In this document: positions 45,309 to 55,836 of the stretch, one piece after another
How positions within the stretch are numbered: the stretch's first letter is position 1
How the letters are laid out: each line of letters begins with the position of its first letter
Assembly: GCF_000974985.2 (NCBI RefSeq)
Contig: NZ_LAVA02000004.1
Coordinates: 116,717 to 180,716 of the forward strand
Length of the DNA: 64,000 nucleotides
Direction of reading: 5' to 3'
Origin: Streptomyces mangrovisoli
Lineage (GTDB): Bacteria > Actinomycetota > Actinomycetes > Streptomycetales > Streptomycetaceae
Notes under the pieces: model-generated
Seen by the model: the letters and a program-made list of their open reading frames with translations, nothing else
Told to the model about the DNA's origin: nothing
Databases searched by the model: none
Program-made: the position numbers and the translations under genes

Positions 45309-46213
45309 TTTGTCCAGTTACGGATGATCTCCGCGGCCTCCTCCGTCGCCGGCCACAGCCGTTCCCGGCGCTCCCTCAGCAGTGCGACCTTCTCCCGCGC
45401 CTCCTCGCTCTCCGGTGTGTAGACCACGATGCGGCACTCCGGCATTCCGTCGATGGACAGCGACAGCGACGTCATCCGCAGTTCGCCCACCGCCGGGTGA
45501 CGGAACGTCTTCACCCGGGGCCCCGGTGGCACGACCTGACGGCTCGCCCAGATCTCCGTGAAGCGCGGGCTCGCCGCCGACAGCCGGCGTATGAAGTCCT
45601 CCCAGACCGGCTCGCCCACATGGCGGCCGTACCAGGACCGCAGCGTCGCCACCATCAACGGCAGTTCACGCTCCCGGTGGACCACGGGGCAGGAGTCCTC
45701 CGGCACCATGAACAGCGCCCACAGCACGTTCGGCACGGCCACCCTGACCGTCTCCGGGACCAGGAACAGGTCGCGGTAGACCGGATTGGTCGCCAGGATG
45801 TCGTAGCGCGAGTTGTAGACCGCCGCGGGACGCGGGTCGAGGGCGTCGATGAGCCCCTGCGTCTCCGGCCCGATCGTCTGCACCGGCCGCTCGGGGTCCG
45901 GCTCGAAGGGCACCTCCGCCAGCCGGTACAGATGCTCGCGCTCCGGGCGGTCCAGCCGCAGCGTGCGCGCCACCGCGTCCAGGACCTGCGGCGAGGCGTT
46001 GATCGGACGGCCCTGCTCCAGCCACGTGTACCAGGTCACCCCCACCCCCGACAGCTGGGCGACCTCCTCGCGGCGCAGCCCCGGCGTGCGCCTCCGCAGC
46101 CCCGGCGCCATCCCCACGTCCGCCGGGGTCACCCGGGCCCGCCTGCTGCGCAGGAAGGCGGCCAGCTCGGGCCTGCGGCGCTGTCCTGTCGTCACGGTCG
46201 TCACACCCCCCAT
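45290..46213 (-). CDS. XRE-family regulator with MmyB-like ligand domain
   Basis: Protein of 307 residues. The N-terminal helix-turn-helix spans about 35-85 (LRREEVAQLSGVGVTWYTWLEQGRPINASPQVLDAVARTLRL). The rest matches the MmyB-like ligand-binding domain (DALDPRPAAVYNSRYDILATNPVYRDLF, then GELRMTSLSLSIDGMPECRIVVYTP). Such regulators in Streptomyces usually repress a divergent dehydrogenase or transporter gene. Here the divergent partner is the MFS transporter at 46308, with palindromes between them. ATG 46213 is used; GTGs at 46204 and 46195 are possible. The gene lies between two identical tRNA genes. Confidence 0.88.
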   Translation of the reverse strand: MGGVTTVTTGQRRRPELAAFLRSRRARVTPADVGMAPGLRRRTPGLRREEVAQLSGVGVTWYTWLEQGRPINASPQVLDAVARTLRLDRPEREHLYRLAEVPFEPDPERPVQTIGPETQGLIDALDPRPAAVYNSRYDILATNPVYRDLFLVPETVRVAVPNVLWALFMVPEDSCPVVHRERELPLMVATLRSWYGRHVGEPVWEDFIRRLSAASPRFTEIWASRQVVPPGPRVKTFRHPAVGELRMTSLSLSIDGMPECRIVVYTPESEEAREKVALLRERRERLWPATEEAAEIIRNWTKKNPAP

Positions 46214-46235
46214 CGTCGGCGCCCCGAGCCCGCCC

Positions 46236-46258
46236 TGCCAGGTGCTGGCAGTACCAGC
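46236..46258. promoter_or_regulatory. Candidate operator between the XRE and MFS genes
   Basis: Two overlapping palindromes: TGCCAG-GTG-CTGGCA (46236-46250) and GCTGG-CAGTA-CCAGC (46244-46258). They lie in the 94-base divergent promoter region, the expected site for the regulator encoded next door. Confidence 0.6.
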
Positions 46259-46307
46259 ATCGAGGGGCTCTCGGCGCCCGTATCCCCACGCCGCCAGGCT
46301 CGGTCGC

Positions 46308-47777
46308 ATGACGACGACATCCCACACCGGACCGGGCTCGACGCCCCGTCCACGTCCTGCGGCCAGTAGAGCACCCGCCACCGACAACCGGTCCCGGCCG
46401 ATCCTCGCGGTCGTGCTCACGGCCCAGTTCATGGCCGTGCTCGACGTGTTCATCGCCAACGTCGCCGCCCCCACCATCGGCAGCGCGCTGCACGCGTCCG
46501 GCGCCGATCTCCAGCTCGTGATCGCCGGCTACACCGTCTCCTACTCCGTCCTGCTCATCACCGGCGCGCGCCTCGGCGACCGGATCGGGCACGGCCGGGC
46601 CCATCTCGCCGGACTCGCCCTGTTCACCGTGGCCTCGCTCGCCTGCGGCCTGGCGCAGGGCGCGACCGAGCTGATCGTCTTCCGGCTGGTCCAGGGCGCC
46701 GGCTCGGCGCTGATGATCCCGCAGGTGCTGAGCCTCATCCAGCGCAGTTTCACCGGCGAGGCCCGGGCCCGGGCGATCGGCGCCTACTCGGCGGTCCTCG
46801 CCGTCGGCGCGGCGGCCGGGCAGGTCGTCGGCGGCGTCCTCGTCAGCGCCGACCTGCTCGGCACCGGCTGGCGGCCGGTGTTCCTCGTCAATGTGCCGGT
46901 GGGCGTCGTACTGCTCGCCGTGGGGGCGCGCGTGCTGCCGCGGGGCGGCGCACGGGAGCCGGAACAGGCGCGCGCCCTCGACCTGCCGGGCCTCGTGCTG
47001 CTGGGCGCCGCCGTCTCCCTGTTCACCGTTCCGCTGGTGCTGGGGCAGGAGGAGGGCTGGCCGCTGTGGGCCTGGCTGTCGCTCGCCGCGGCCGCCGTCC
47101 TGTTCGCCGTGTTCACCGGCCACGAGTCCCGGCTGGCCCGCCGCGGCGGCGCCCCGCTGATCGCGCCCCGGGTGCTGCGTCACCCCGGCATGGGCCTCGC
47201 GGTGCTGCGCATCCTCGCCGTCATGGCGGTGAACGCGGGCTTCCTGTTCGCGCTGACCCTCCATCTCCAGGGCGGGCTCGGCTACAGCGCGCTGCGCGCC
47301 GGGCTCACCTTCGCGCCGACCGCGGCGGTCTTCGGCGCGGTGGGCCTGACCTGGCGGAAGTGGCCGATCGCGGTACAGCGGCTGCTCGCGCCCGCCGGGT
47401 TCGTGCTGACCGCGGTGGCCGTCGCGGGGGTGGGGCTGGCGCTGCGGGGCGGCGGCAGCGGCGGCGCTTGGCTCCACGTCGCCTTCGTCGCGGCCGGCGC
47501 GGGCATCGGGCTGGCCTTCAGCCCGACGCTGACGGGCGCGCTGGCGGGCGTACGGCCCGAGGACGCGGCGGACGCCAGCGGGCTGCTGGCGACGGTCACC
47601 CAGCTCGGACAGCTGACCGGAGTCGCGGCATTCGGCACACTGTTCCTGAACCGGCTTGAGTCACTTGGGGCCCGAGAGGCGTATACCTCAGCGGAAGCGC
47701 TTCTCACATGCATGTTCGCGCTGGCCGCGACGGCCGCCCTCGGCGCAGTGTCCGGACTGGTACTCAGGCGTCGCTGA
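46308..47777 (+). CDS. MFS drug-efflux-type transporter (14-TMS DHA2-like)
   Basis: Membrane protein of 489 residues with about fourteen hydrophobic segments. Recognisable motifs: AVLDVFIANVAAPTIGSAL in the first helix, GARLGDRIGHGRAH (motif A), FRLVQGAGSALMIPQVLSLI (motif B region) and GAAAGQVVGGVL (motif C, antiporter). These indicate proton-driven drug export of the EmrB/QacA type. ATG 46308; control probably by the divergent XRE regulator. Confidence 0.92.
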   Translation: MTTTSHTGPGSTPRPRPAASRAPATDNRSRPILAVVLTAQFMAVLDVFIANVAAPTIGSALHASGADLQLVIAGYTVSYSVLLITGARLGDRIGHGRAHLAGLALFTVASLACGLAQGATELIVFRLVQGAGSALMIPQVLSLIQRSFTGEARARAIGAYSAVLAVGAAAGQVVGGVLVSADLLGTGWRPVFLVNVPVGVVLLAVGARVLPRGGAREPEQARALDLPGLVLLGAAVSLFTVPLVLGQEEGWPLWAWLSLAAAAVLFAVFTGHESRLARRGGAPLIAPRVLRHPGMGLAVLRILAVMAVNAGFLFALTLHLQGGLGYSALRAGLTFAPTAAVFGAVGLTWRKWPIAVQRLLAPAGFVLTAVAVAGVGLALRGGGSGGAWLHVAFVAAGAGIGLAFSPTLTGALAGVRPEDAADASGLLATVTQLGQLTGVAAFGTLFLNRLESLGAREAYTSAEALLTCMFALAATAALGAVSGLVLRRR

Positions 47778-47797
47778 CCGTCTCGGTCCTGCCGTGG

Positions 47798-47803
47798 CAG
47801 AAT
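47798..47803 (+). promoter_or_regulatory. Candidate -10 element of the zinc-ribbon pair
   Basis: CAGAAT, close to consensus, about 44 bases before the first zinc-ribbon gene. Confidence 0.35.
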
Positions 47804-47846
47804 CAAACGGCCGGAAGGGGGCGCGGCCCGACGGGAGGGAGTAGCG

Positions 47847-48020
47847 ATGCCTGCGAGCATCCTCGAGGAGGTCGGCCACCTCCTCGAAGCAGCGGTGACA
47901 CGGGACACGGCCACCCGGCTCAGCTGCCCTTCCTGCGGTTCGGCCCACGTGGCCCAGGTGCTCGGGGACAACGGCGGGATCTCTTTCGTGTGCACGGCCT
48001 GCGGCCACAGCTGGAGCTGA
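47847..48020 (+). CDS. Small zinc-ribbon protein, 57 residues
   Basis: Short protein with two Cys pairs, CPSCG and CTACGHSW, spaced as a rubredoxin-like zinc ribbon after a 25-residue helix. GGAGGGA gives a clear ribosome binding site. The stop is three bases before the next ATG, so the two form an operon. Function unknown; possibly nucleic-acid or protein binding. Confidence 0.8.
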   Translation: MPASILEEVGHLLEAAVTRDTATRLSCPSCGSAHVAQVLGDNGGISFVCTACGHSWS

Positions 48021-48023
48021 TAG

Positions 48024-48257
48024 ATGGGTGCACACAGGCGGAAGTGCGACTGGTGCGGCAGCGGCACGCCCATCGTCCGCGACATGGAGCCGCTCAACCC
48101 CGACTACCAGTACTGGTGCGAGGAATGTGCGCGGGCGCTGATCATAAAAGGCGACCCCATCGAGACGTACCGCGAACTCGAGGGGGAACCGATCTACGGC
48201 CGGCTCCTGGAGGAGCACTGCACCCTCAAGCGGTTCTACTCGTTCGTGACGGCTTGA
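48024..48257 (+). CDS. Small zinc-finger-like protein, 77 residues
   Basis: Protein with CDWCGSG and CEECARAL cysteine pairs, a likely single zinc site, then a helical C-terminus. It is translated directly after the zinc-ribbon gene at 47847. No family is recognised with certainty. Both lie between the two tRNA-Ala genes. Confidence 0.75.
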   Translation: MGAHRRKCDWCGSGTPIVRDMEPLNPDYQYWCEECARALIIKGDPIETYRELEGEPIYGRLLEEHCTLKRFYSFVTA

Positions 48258-48341
48258 CGCCGTGAAGGACCGGCCGGGCTCGGCCGTCTGACGTGGGACG
48301 GAGCCCGGCGGGCCCGCTGCGGACCGGCCCCGCGAAACGAT

Positions 48342-48372
48342 TTGGTGTTTCACCCGGTGGACCGTGTAATGT
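48342..48372 (+). promoter_or_regulatory. Candidate promoter of the second tRNA-Ala
   Basis: TTGGTG (48342-48347) and TAATGT (48367-48372) separated by 19 bases, about 40 bases before the tRNA. The promoter sequence is unrelated to that of copy 1. Confidence 0.4.
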
Positions 48373-48410
48373 TGGCGTCGCCGCCGGGGAAACCCGGAAG
48401 GACGGCACAA

Positions 48411-48483
48411 GGGGCTATAGCTCAGTTGGTAGAGCGCCTGCATGGCATGCAGGAGGTCAGGAGTTCAATTCTCCTTAGCTCCA
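48411..48483 (+). tRNA. tRNA-Ala (anticodon GGC), copy 2
   Basis: Identical over all 73 bases to the copy at 45151, and the identity extends a few bases on both sides (ACAA before, CAG after). Same cloverleaf and GGC anticodon, no encoded CCA. Confidence 0.97.
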
Positions 48484-48492
48484 CAGCAAGTG

Positions 48493-48528
48493 AGGGCGGG
48501 TCATCCGAATCGGATGACCCGCCCTTTC
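48493..48528 (+). terminator. Terminator after the second tRNA-Ala
   Basis: Perfect 15-bp stem (48493-48507 with 48511-48525), three-base loop, then TT. Confidence 0.9.
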
Positions 48529-48539
48529 GCATGTCCTAC

Positions 48540-48569
48540 CGCAGATGCCGCGACCGCAGATGCCGCGAC
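48540..48569. repeat. 15-bp tandem duplication
   Basis: CGCAGATGCCGCGAC occurs twice in direct succession between two terminator hairpins, in otherwise non-coding DNA. Confidence 0.85.
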
Positions 48570-48624
48570 CCTCGCGCGCGAGGCCGTACGACCGCAGGGG
48601 CGGGTGTGAGCCGTCCGACACGAC

Positions 48625-48658
48625 GGCGGGCCACCCCCGACGAGGGTGGCCCGCCCTT
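48625..48658. terminator. Hairpin at the 3' side of the redox operon
   Basis: Perfect 12-bp stem (48625-48636 with 48644-48655) with a seven-base loop. It lies 44 bases beyond the stop of the minus-strand NuoF-ferredoxin gene and probably ends that operon. Confidence 0.75.
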
Positions 48659-48698
48659 ATGACGAGTGCCGGGCCGGCGGCCGAGCGCCGCCGCCGGG

Positions 48699-50312
48699 TC
48701 AGCGGCCGAGCGCGCGCCGCCCGCGGCCCTGCGAGAGCACCGGCAGGTTGCGGGCCGGGGCCCGGTCCCGCGAGGTCTCCTCCTCGAGGCGCAGGGCGAG
48801 GGCCGGGCAGCGGCGCACGGCGCGCAGCGCCTTCGCCTCCGCGTACTGGGGCACCTTCGCCTGTGCGACGGTCGGGAAGCCGTCGGCGCCGAGCTGGAAG
48901 ACCTCCGGGAGGATGTCGGCGCACAGGCCGTGGCCCCGGCACAGCGTCCAGTCGACGTAGATCTTCTGGCGGCTGCCGCCCTCCTCCTCGGGCTCCGCGC
49001 CGCCGGGGAGGCCCGTGGGCATCCTGCCGCCCTCGAAGAGCGGCAGAACGCCCTCCACGGGCCGTCCGCAGCCGTTTCCGAGGACGTGGGCGGCGAGGTC
49101 GTCGGTGAACGCCTTGATGGTCGACTCCAGGAACATCGCGGAGCCGTCCGGGTGGGAGCACGCGCCGCGCCGCTTGACGTTCTTGGCGACCTGCTTGAGG
49201 GCCTCCAGGGCGGCCGGGCCGCCGCCGTTGATGATGTCCTCCAGGCCGCGCGCGGCGGCCGGCAGGCCGAGGTAGCAGGGGCCGCACTGGCCCGCGCTCT
49301 CCTCGGCCAGCCACTGCGCCACCCGCAGGGACTCGCCCAGCGGGCAGGTGTTCTGGCTGATGGGAAGGATGGCGCCGGCGCCGAGCGCGCCGCCCACCGC
49401 GTCCAGCGAGTTACGGGAGACGATCGCCTCGTTGACGGTCGCCGCGTCGATCCACTTGCCGTGGTATCCGCCGGTGAGCACGCCCTGCGGGACCGGCGGG
49501 GCGCCGGCCAGCTGCAGCACGTAGCGCAGCGGCACGCCCGTCGGCACCTCGATCACCATGGGGCGCGCGACCGCGCCCGAGACGGTGAGCATGACGGTGC
49601 CCGGCTCGTCGTACAGGCCGGTGTTGCCGTAGCGCTCGGGGCCGATGCGGGCGGCGATCGCCAGCTGCGCGAACGTCTCGGCGTTCGACAGCAGGGTCGG
49701 CGCGCCGCCCACGCCGTTCTGCGAGGCGCTGACCTTGCGGCCCGGCGGGATCGCCGGGCCGCCGTCGACGGACCTGATCAGCGACGCGGCGGCGCCGGTG
49801 ACCATGCGCACGGGGTTGCGCTGCACAAAGGCGCGCAACGCCGAGCGCCGGGTGTTGCCGAGGCCGCGCTCGGCGAGCGCGGCCTCCATGGAGCGCTGGG
49901 TCGACTCACGGGTGACCCCGATCACGAGCGTCCGGGCACCCATGGCCTCGGCGCACAGCAGCGCGCCGTCCAGGATGAGGTGCGGGGCACGGTTGATGAG
50001 CACCGTGTCCTTGCGGCAGGCCGGTTCGTCCTCGCTTCCGTTGACGACGACGACCGGCCGCACGCCGCGCTTGATCGCCGCTTCGGCGACCGAGCGCAGC
50101 TTCTTGTGGAAGGGGAAGCCCGCGCCGCCGCGGCCCTTCAGGTTGATGGCTTCGGAGAGCTGCGCGAGCTGCTCTCCGCCCATCGGTTCGAGCGGCCCGT
50201 GCACCTTGAGGTGCATGGGCAGATCGAGTCGTTCGACAAGGTCGAAGCCCGACGTGAGCTGGGGAAGACCGACCACGCGGACTTCTGGGACGTCGGGCAG
50301 GGCCTCGTTCAC
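48699..50312 (-). CDS. NuoF-like flavoprotein fused to a [3Fe-4S]-type ferredoxin
   Basis: Protein of 537 residues. The NuoF part spans about 1-440: the FMN/NADH glycine loop GRGGAGFPFHKK, VVVNGSEDEP, a SLBB segment, then the iron-sulfur region. There SAGQCGPCYLG replaces the usual SCGxCxPC, so one of four cluster cysteines appears missing. A C-terminal ferredoxin follows (about 450-515) with CRGHGLC and RRCPA, three cysteines as in [3Fe-4S] ferredoxins. It probably passes electrons from NAD(P)H to the haem membrane protein encoded upstream. GTG 50312 overlaps the upstream stop (GTGA) and has GGAGG. Confidence 0.85.
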   Translation of the reverse strand: MNEALPDVPEVRVVGLPQLTSGFDLVERLDLPMHLKVHGPLEPMGGEQLAQLSEAINLKGRGGAGFPFHKKLRSVAEAAIKRGVRPVVVVNGSEDEPACRKDTVLINRAPHLILDGALLCAEAMGARTLVIGVTRESTQRSMEAALAERGLGNTRRSALRAFVQRNPVRMVTGAAASLIRSVDGGPAIPPGRKVSASQNGVGGAPTLLSNAETFAQLAIAARIGPERYGNTGLYDEPGTVMLTVSGAVARPMVIEVPTGVPLRYVLQLAGAPPVPQGVLTGGYHGKWIDAATVNEAIVSRNSLDAVGGALGAGAILPISQNTCPLGESLRVAQWLAEESAGQCGPCYLGLPAAARGLEDIINGGGPAALEALKQVAKNVKRRGACSHPDGSAMFLESTIKAFTDDLAAHVLGNGCGRPVEGVLPLFEGGRMPTGLPGGAEPEEEGGSRQKIYVDWTLCRGHGLCADILPEVFQLGADGFPTVAQAKVPQYAEAKALRAVRRCPALALRLEEETSRDRAPARNLPVLSQGRGRRALGR

Positions 50313-51535
50313 CTATAGCCTCCGGAAGGCATGTTCCAAGGTTCGCCCGATCCCGGTGCGTCGTAGGACTCACCGGGCTTTGGTGCATTGGCGGGACCGC
50401 TGTTGTACGTGTCGTTGGGGTTGTACGTGCCGTAGGCCTGATTCGACTCAGCGGTGTTGTACGCATCACTTCCGCGGTACCCGCCGGCGCCCGGATTGCC
50501 ATAGGGCGGGATGTTGAATCCCGTGTCCTGGAGCGGGTCGTACGCCGAGGGCGGGGCCTCGCCGACCGGCGGCGGGGACGGGATCGGCCAGCTGCCCGTG
50601 GAGCCGCCCGCGGGCTGCGGGGAGGGCCCTGCCGTCCGGTAGGCCGCCGCGAAGCCGTTCGCGGGCTCCTGGCGGCCGGTGGGGGCGTCGTAGCGCGGCT
50701 GGGACGGCACGCGCGGCTGGGCACCGGTCTCGCCGCGCGGCGAACCGGCACCGCGACGGCCCTCGTAGCCGGGCAGTCCGGAGCTGCCCGAGACGGACTC
50801 GCCGGCCCGGGCCCGGCTCGCGTCGAGGTCGTCGAGGATCGCCCGCTCGTCGTTGCCGAGGAAGGCCATGAGGCGGTCGGCGACCTTGCGCTTGAAGGGG
50901 CGCGGGGCCGCGCGCAGGGCCAGCATCGCGGCCACGGCGACCAGGCAGAGCTCGTACGAGACCATGAAGAACGTCTTCGCCGCGCGGCCCGCGAACAGGC
51001 CGTGGATCAGCGCGGCGCACCAGGCCGGGTAGGCCAGCATGTGCATCGCGCGCCAGCGCGCCGCGACGGGCGCCGGGGAGGCGAACTGGTTGCGCAGCGC
51101 GCCGGTGACGCCGACGAAGATCATCAGCAGGCCGGCCAGCGAGCCGAGGCCGATGAGCCCGCCGCTGCCGCTGACGCCCAGGCTGAACGGGATCAGGGCG
51201 GCGATCAGGACGGTGTGGCCGAGGGCCAGCTTGATGGTGATGTGCACCAGCAGGAAGGCGATCGAGGCGACGGCGGTCACCCGGTGGATGCCCTGGGCCA
51301 CGATGCGCTGGCGGATGTTCAGGATGATCCGGTCCTGGGCGACCAGGCCCCAGATCACCGAACAGGTCAGGCAGACGAGCGACAGGACGCCGGCGCCGAA
51401 GTTCAGGAAGTCCTGGAGCCAGCCGCCTCCGTTGAGGACGATCACGGGTATGAGGAGCAGGACGACAGCGGTCGCCACCCCATAGGCCGAGCGGCCGGGT
51501 TTGGGGAGCGAGCTGTTACTGCGACGAGGGTTCAT
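50309..51535 (-). CDS. Ferric reductase-like haem-b membrane protein
   Basis: Protein of 408 residues. The first ~215 residues have six or so membrane helices, with histidine pairs suited to two b-haems (GIHRVTAVASIAFLLVHI and MHMLAYPAWCAALIHGLF). The C-terminal half is soluble and low complexity (Pro/Gly/Tyr/Asn-rich, with NPNDTYN-type repeats). First gene of a two-gene minus-strand operon with the NuoF-ferredoxin fusion. ATG 51535 follows GGAGTT; a longer frame upstream adds 19 unlikely residues. Confidence 0.82.
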   Translation of the reverse strand: MNPRRSNSSLPKPGRSAYGVATAVVLLLIPVIVLNGGGWLQDFLNFGAGVLSLVCLTCSVIWGLVAQDRIILNIRQRIVAQGIHRVTAVASIAFLLVHITIKLALGHTVLIAALIPFSLGVSGSGGLIGLGSLAGLLMIFVGVTGALRNQFASPAPVAARWRAMHMLAYPAWCAALIHGLFAGRAAKTFFMVSYELCLVAVAAMLALRAAPRPFKRKVADRLMAFLGNDERAILDDLDASRARAGESVSGSSGLPGYEGRRGAGSPRGETGAQPRVPSQPRYDAPTGRQEPANGFAAAYRTAGPSPQPAGGSTGSWPIPSPPPVGEAPPSAYDPLQDTGFNIPPYGNPGAGGYRGSDAYNTAESNQAYGTYNPNDTYNSGPANAPKPGESYDAPGSGEPWNMPSGGYR

Positions 51536-51689
51536 GGGGGCAACTCCGAGCGGTTCGGGAAAGCGGTCCCGCCGCAGAACTCTAAGTGGCACCTAACTGG
51601 GCAGTAAGCCATTTGAGTTATTGCGTTGTTATCAAAGGGTTGCAGGGGGCCAGTGTTGTCCCCTTAGGGGTCGTTACGCCGGGTAATGA

Positions 51690-51704
51690 TTGAACTTCGT
51701 TCAA
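51690..51704. promoter_or_regulatory. Palindrome TTGAAC-TTC-GTTCAA
   Basis: Perfect six-base inverted repeat with a three-base spacer in an A/T-rich divergent region between the redox operon and leuS. Typical size and symmetry of an operator. Confidence 0.5.
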
Positions 51705-51784
51705 CTTTTCTCAATCTTCACAAGCGGTTGCCATGCCTCTGCGGGATGACGCGAACACCGTCGCGGCCCGCTCGGCGGCTGGGG

Positions 51785-51790
51785 TACCCT
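51785..51790 (+). promoter_or_regulatory. Candidate -10 element of the leuS leader
   Basis: TACCCT exactly six bases before the leader-peptide ATG at 51797, so the transcript would start at that codon. Confidence 0.55.
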
Positions 51791-51796
51791 GACGCC

Positions 51797-51835
51797 ATGC
51801 GTGCCGTACGCCTTCTGCTTAGCGAGCCGCGCTGA
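51797..51835 (+). CDS. leuS leader peptide MRAVRLLLSEPR
   Basis: Twelve-codon frame with three consecutive leucine codons CTT-CTG-CTT, CTT being rare in Streptomyces. It is placed before a terminator-like hairpin and leuS. Ribosome stalling on these codons when charged tRNA-Leu is short would couple leucine supply to leuS transcription. No ribosome binding site; probably leaderless. Confidence 0.7.
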   Translation: MRAVRLLLSEPR

Positions 51836-51916
51836 TCAGTCCCGACCACCGGGTGCCGCGAGTGCCTCGAGTGGCCGGAATCGGCGCGGCGTCCCCTCCT
51901 GTGCGAGGGGATTTTT
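51826..51916 (+). promoter_or_regulatory. leuS attenuator: long-range helix and intrinsic terminator
   Basis: GCCGCGCTGAT (51826-51836, spanning the leader stop codon) can pair over 11 bases with ATCGGCGCGGC (51880-51890). Directly after it, TCCCCTC (51892-51898) pairs with GAGGGGA (51905-51911), followed by five T: an intrinsic terminator before leuS. The layout fits ribosome-mediated attenuation; which structure excludes the terminator is not resolved. Confidence 0.7.
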
Positions 51917-51970
51917 CGTTTCCGGATGTCGCGACCGCTGGCAGAGACGATCGATGGAGCTTTGAGGATC

Positions 51971-54850
<2,880 letters not shown>

Positions 54851-54909
54851 CCGGGATGCCGGGCTGCTGTCTTTGCCCGGTGCTTCCGGCAGGTGTTTTC
54901 GGCAGGTGT

Positions 54910-54935
54910 TCCCGGCCGGTTTTTTCGGGCCGGGA
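54910..54935 (+). terminator. Hairpin after leuS with its T-run inside the loop
   Basis: TCCCGGCC (54910-54917) pairs with GGCCGGGA (54928-54935). The run of six T lies in the loop, not after the stem, which is unusual for an intrinsic terminator. Confidence 0.55.
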
Positions 54936-55059
54936 CGGGCTGTCTAGGGGGAGTCCCCTACGGGCAGGTTCGGGGTTGTGACGGAACCCCGGGCCTGCCC
55001 GGTGCGTTTACCGTGGAAGGGCGGCACGGCGTGTGCCGCGGCGGCCGGAGGAGGAACTC

Positions 55060-55764
55060 GTGGAAGCAGTGATCGCAGTCTTCGCACTGCTCTTCGTGCT
55101 CTTCGTCTCCCTCGGCGTCTTCGCGGCCGTCAAGGCGGTGGGTGCCGCCAAGCGCGGCGTGGACCGCACGATCACGCAGGCGCGCCGCACCGTCGAGGAA
55201 CACACCCTGCGCGCCAAGTCCTTCGCCCAGCCCGGCCCCGCGGGGGAACTGGCCCAGCTGCGGCTGGCGCTGCGCACCTCCATGCGCGCCACGCAGGACG
55301 CGTTGCACGCCGGCGCGACCGAGGACGAGTCCCTCCAGGAGTCCCTCCGCCTCTTCGAACGGCTCAGCGCGCACGGCCACGAGCTGGACGGCGAGCTGAA
55401 GCGCCTGGAGTCCGAGCCGGACCGCGGCACCCTCGCCGCACGCCTGCCGAAGCTGCGCGAACGCACCGAGCGGATCACGCAGTCGGCCGACGCGCTGCGC
55501 TGGGCCGCCCGCGACCGCGCCCGCCGCTTCGCCGACGACGACCTCGACAGCCTCAGCGCCCAGATAGACGTCGAAGCGGGCGCGCTGCGCCACTGGACGC
55601 GCACCGACACCGCGCCGTCCGACCCCTCCGCACCCGCGAACGACCGGATCCCGCCCGAGGCGGCGCGCTCCGCCGAGGAACCCGGCCGGTCCGCCATCAC
55701 CCCGCCCGGCCGCCGCGCCGCCTACCCTTGGCAGAAGCAGGCCCGCCCGGAGAGCACGACATGA
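55060..55764 (+). CDS. Membrane-anchored coiled-coil protein
   Basis: Protein of 234 residues. One N-terminal membrane helix (VEAVIAVFALLFVLFVSLGVFAAV) is followed by a long charged helical region (about 25-190) with heptad-like Leu/Ala spacing, likely coiled coil, and a Pro/Ala-rich tail. No enzymatic motif. Similar small proteins sit between leuS and degV in other streptomycetes. GTG 55060 has GGAGGAGGA upstream. Confidence 0.72.
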   Translation: MEAVIAVFALLFVLFVSLGVFAAVKAVGAAKRGVDRTITQARRTVEEHTLRAKSFAQPGPAGELAQLRLALRTSMRATQDALHAGATEDESLQESLRLFERLSAHGHELDGELKRLESEPDRGTLAARLPKLRERTERITQSADALRWAARDRARRFADDDLDSLSAQIDVEAGALRHWTRTDTAPSDPSAPANDRIPPEAARSAEEPGRSAITPPGRRAAYPWQKQARPESTT

Positions 55765-55823
55765 TCCGGTCGGTCCCGCCCCGGCCCGCAGGGGCCGGGC
55801 TGCCGTCCGGACGCTACGGCAGG

Positions 55824-55829
55824 TAACCT
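55824..55829 (+). promoter_or_regulatory. Candidate -10 element of degV
   Basis: TAACCT seven bases before ATG 55837; no ribosome binding site, so probably leaderless. Confidence 0.45.
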
Positions 55830-55836
55830 CCAGCTC

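Noticed and set aside
45151..48483. Integrated mobile element using tRNA-Ala as attachment site
   Set aside because: Both tRNAs are complete and identical, but no integrase, excisionase or transfer gene lies between them.
51797..51970. T-box riboswitch upstream of leuS
   Set aside because: No T-box consensus bulge or stem I specifier loop; the leader peptide with leucine codons and a terminator explains the region better.
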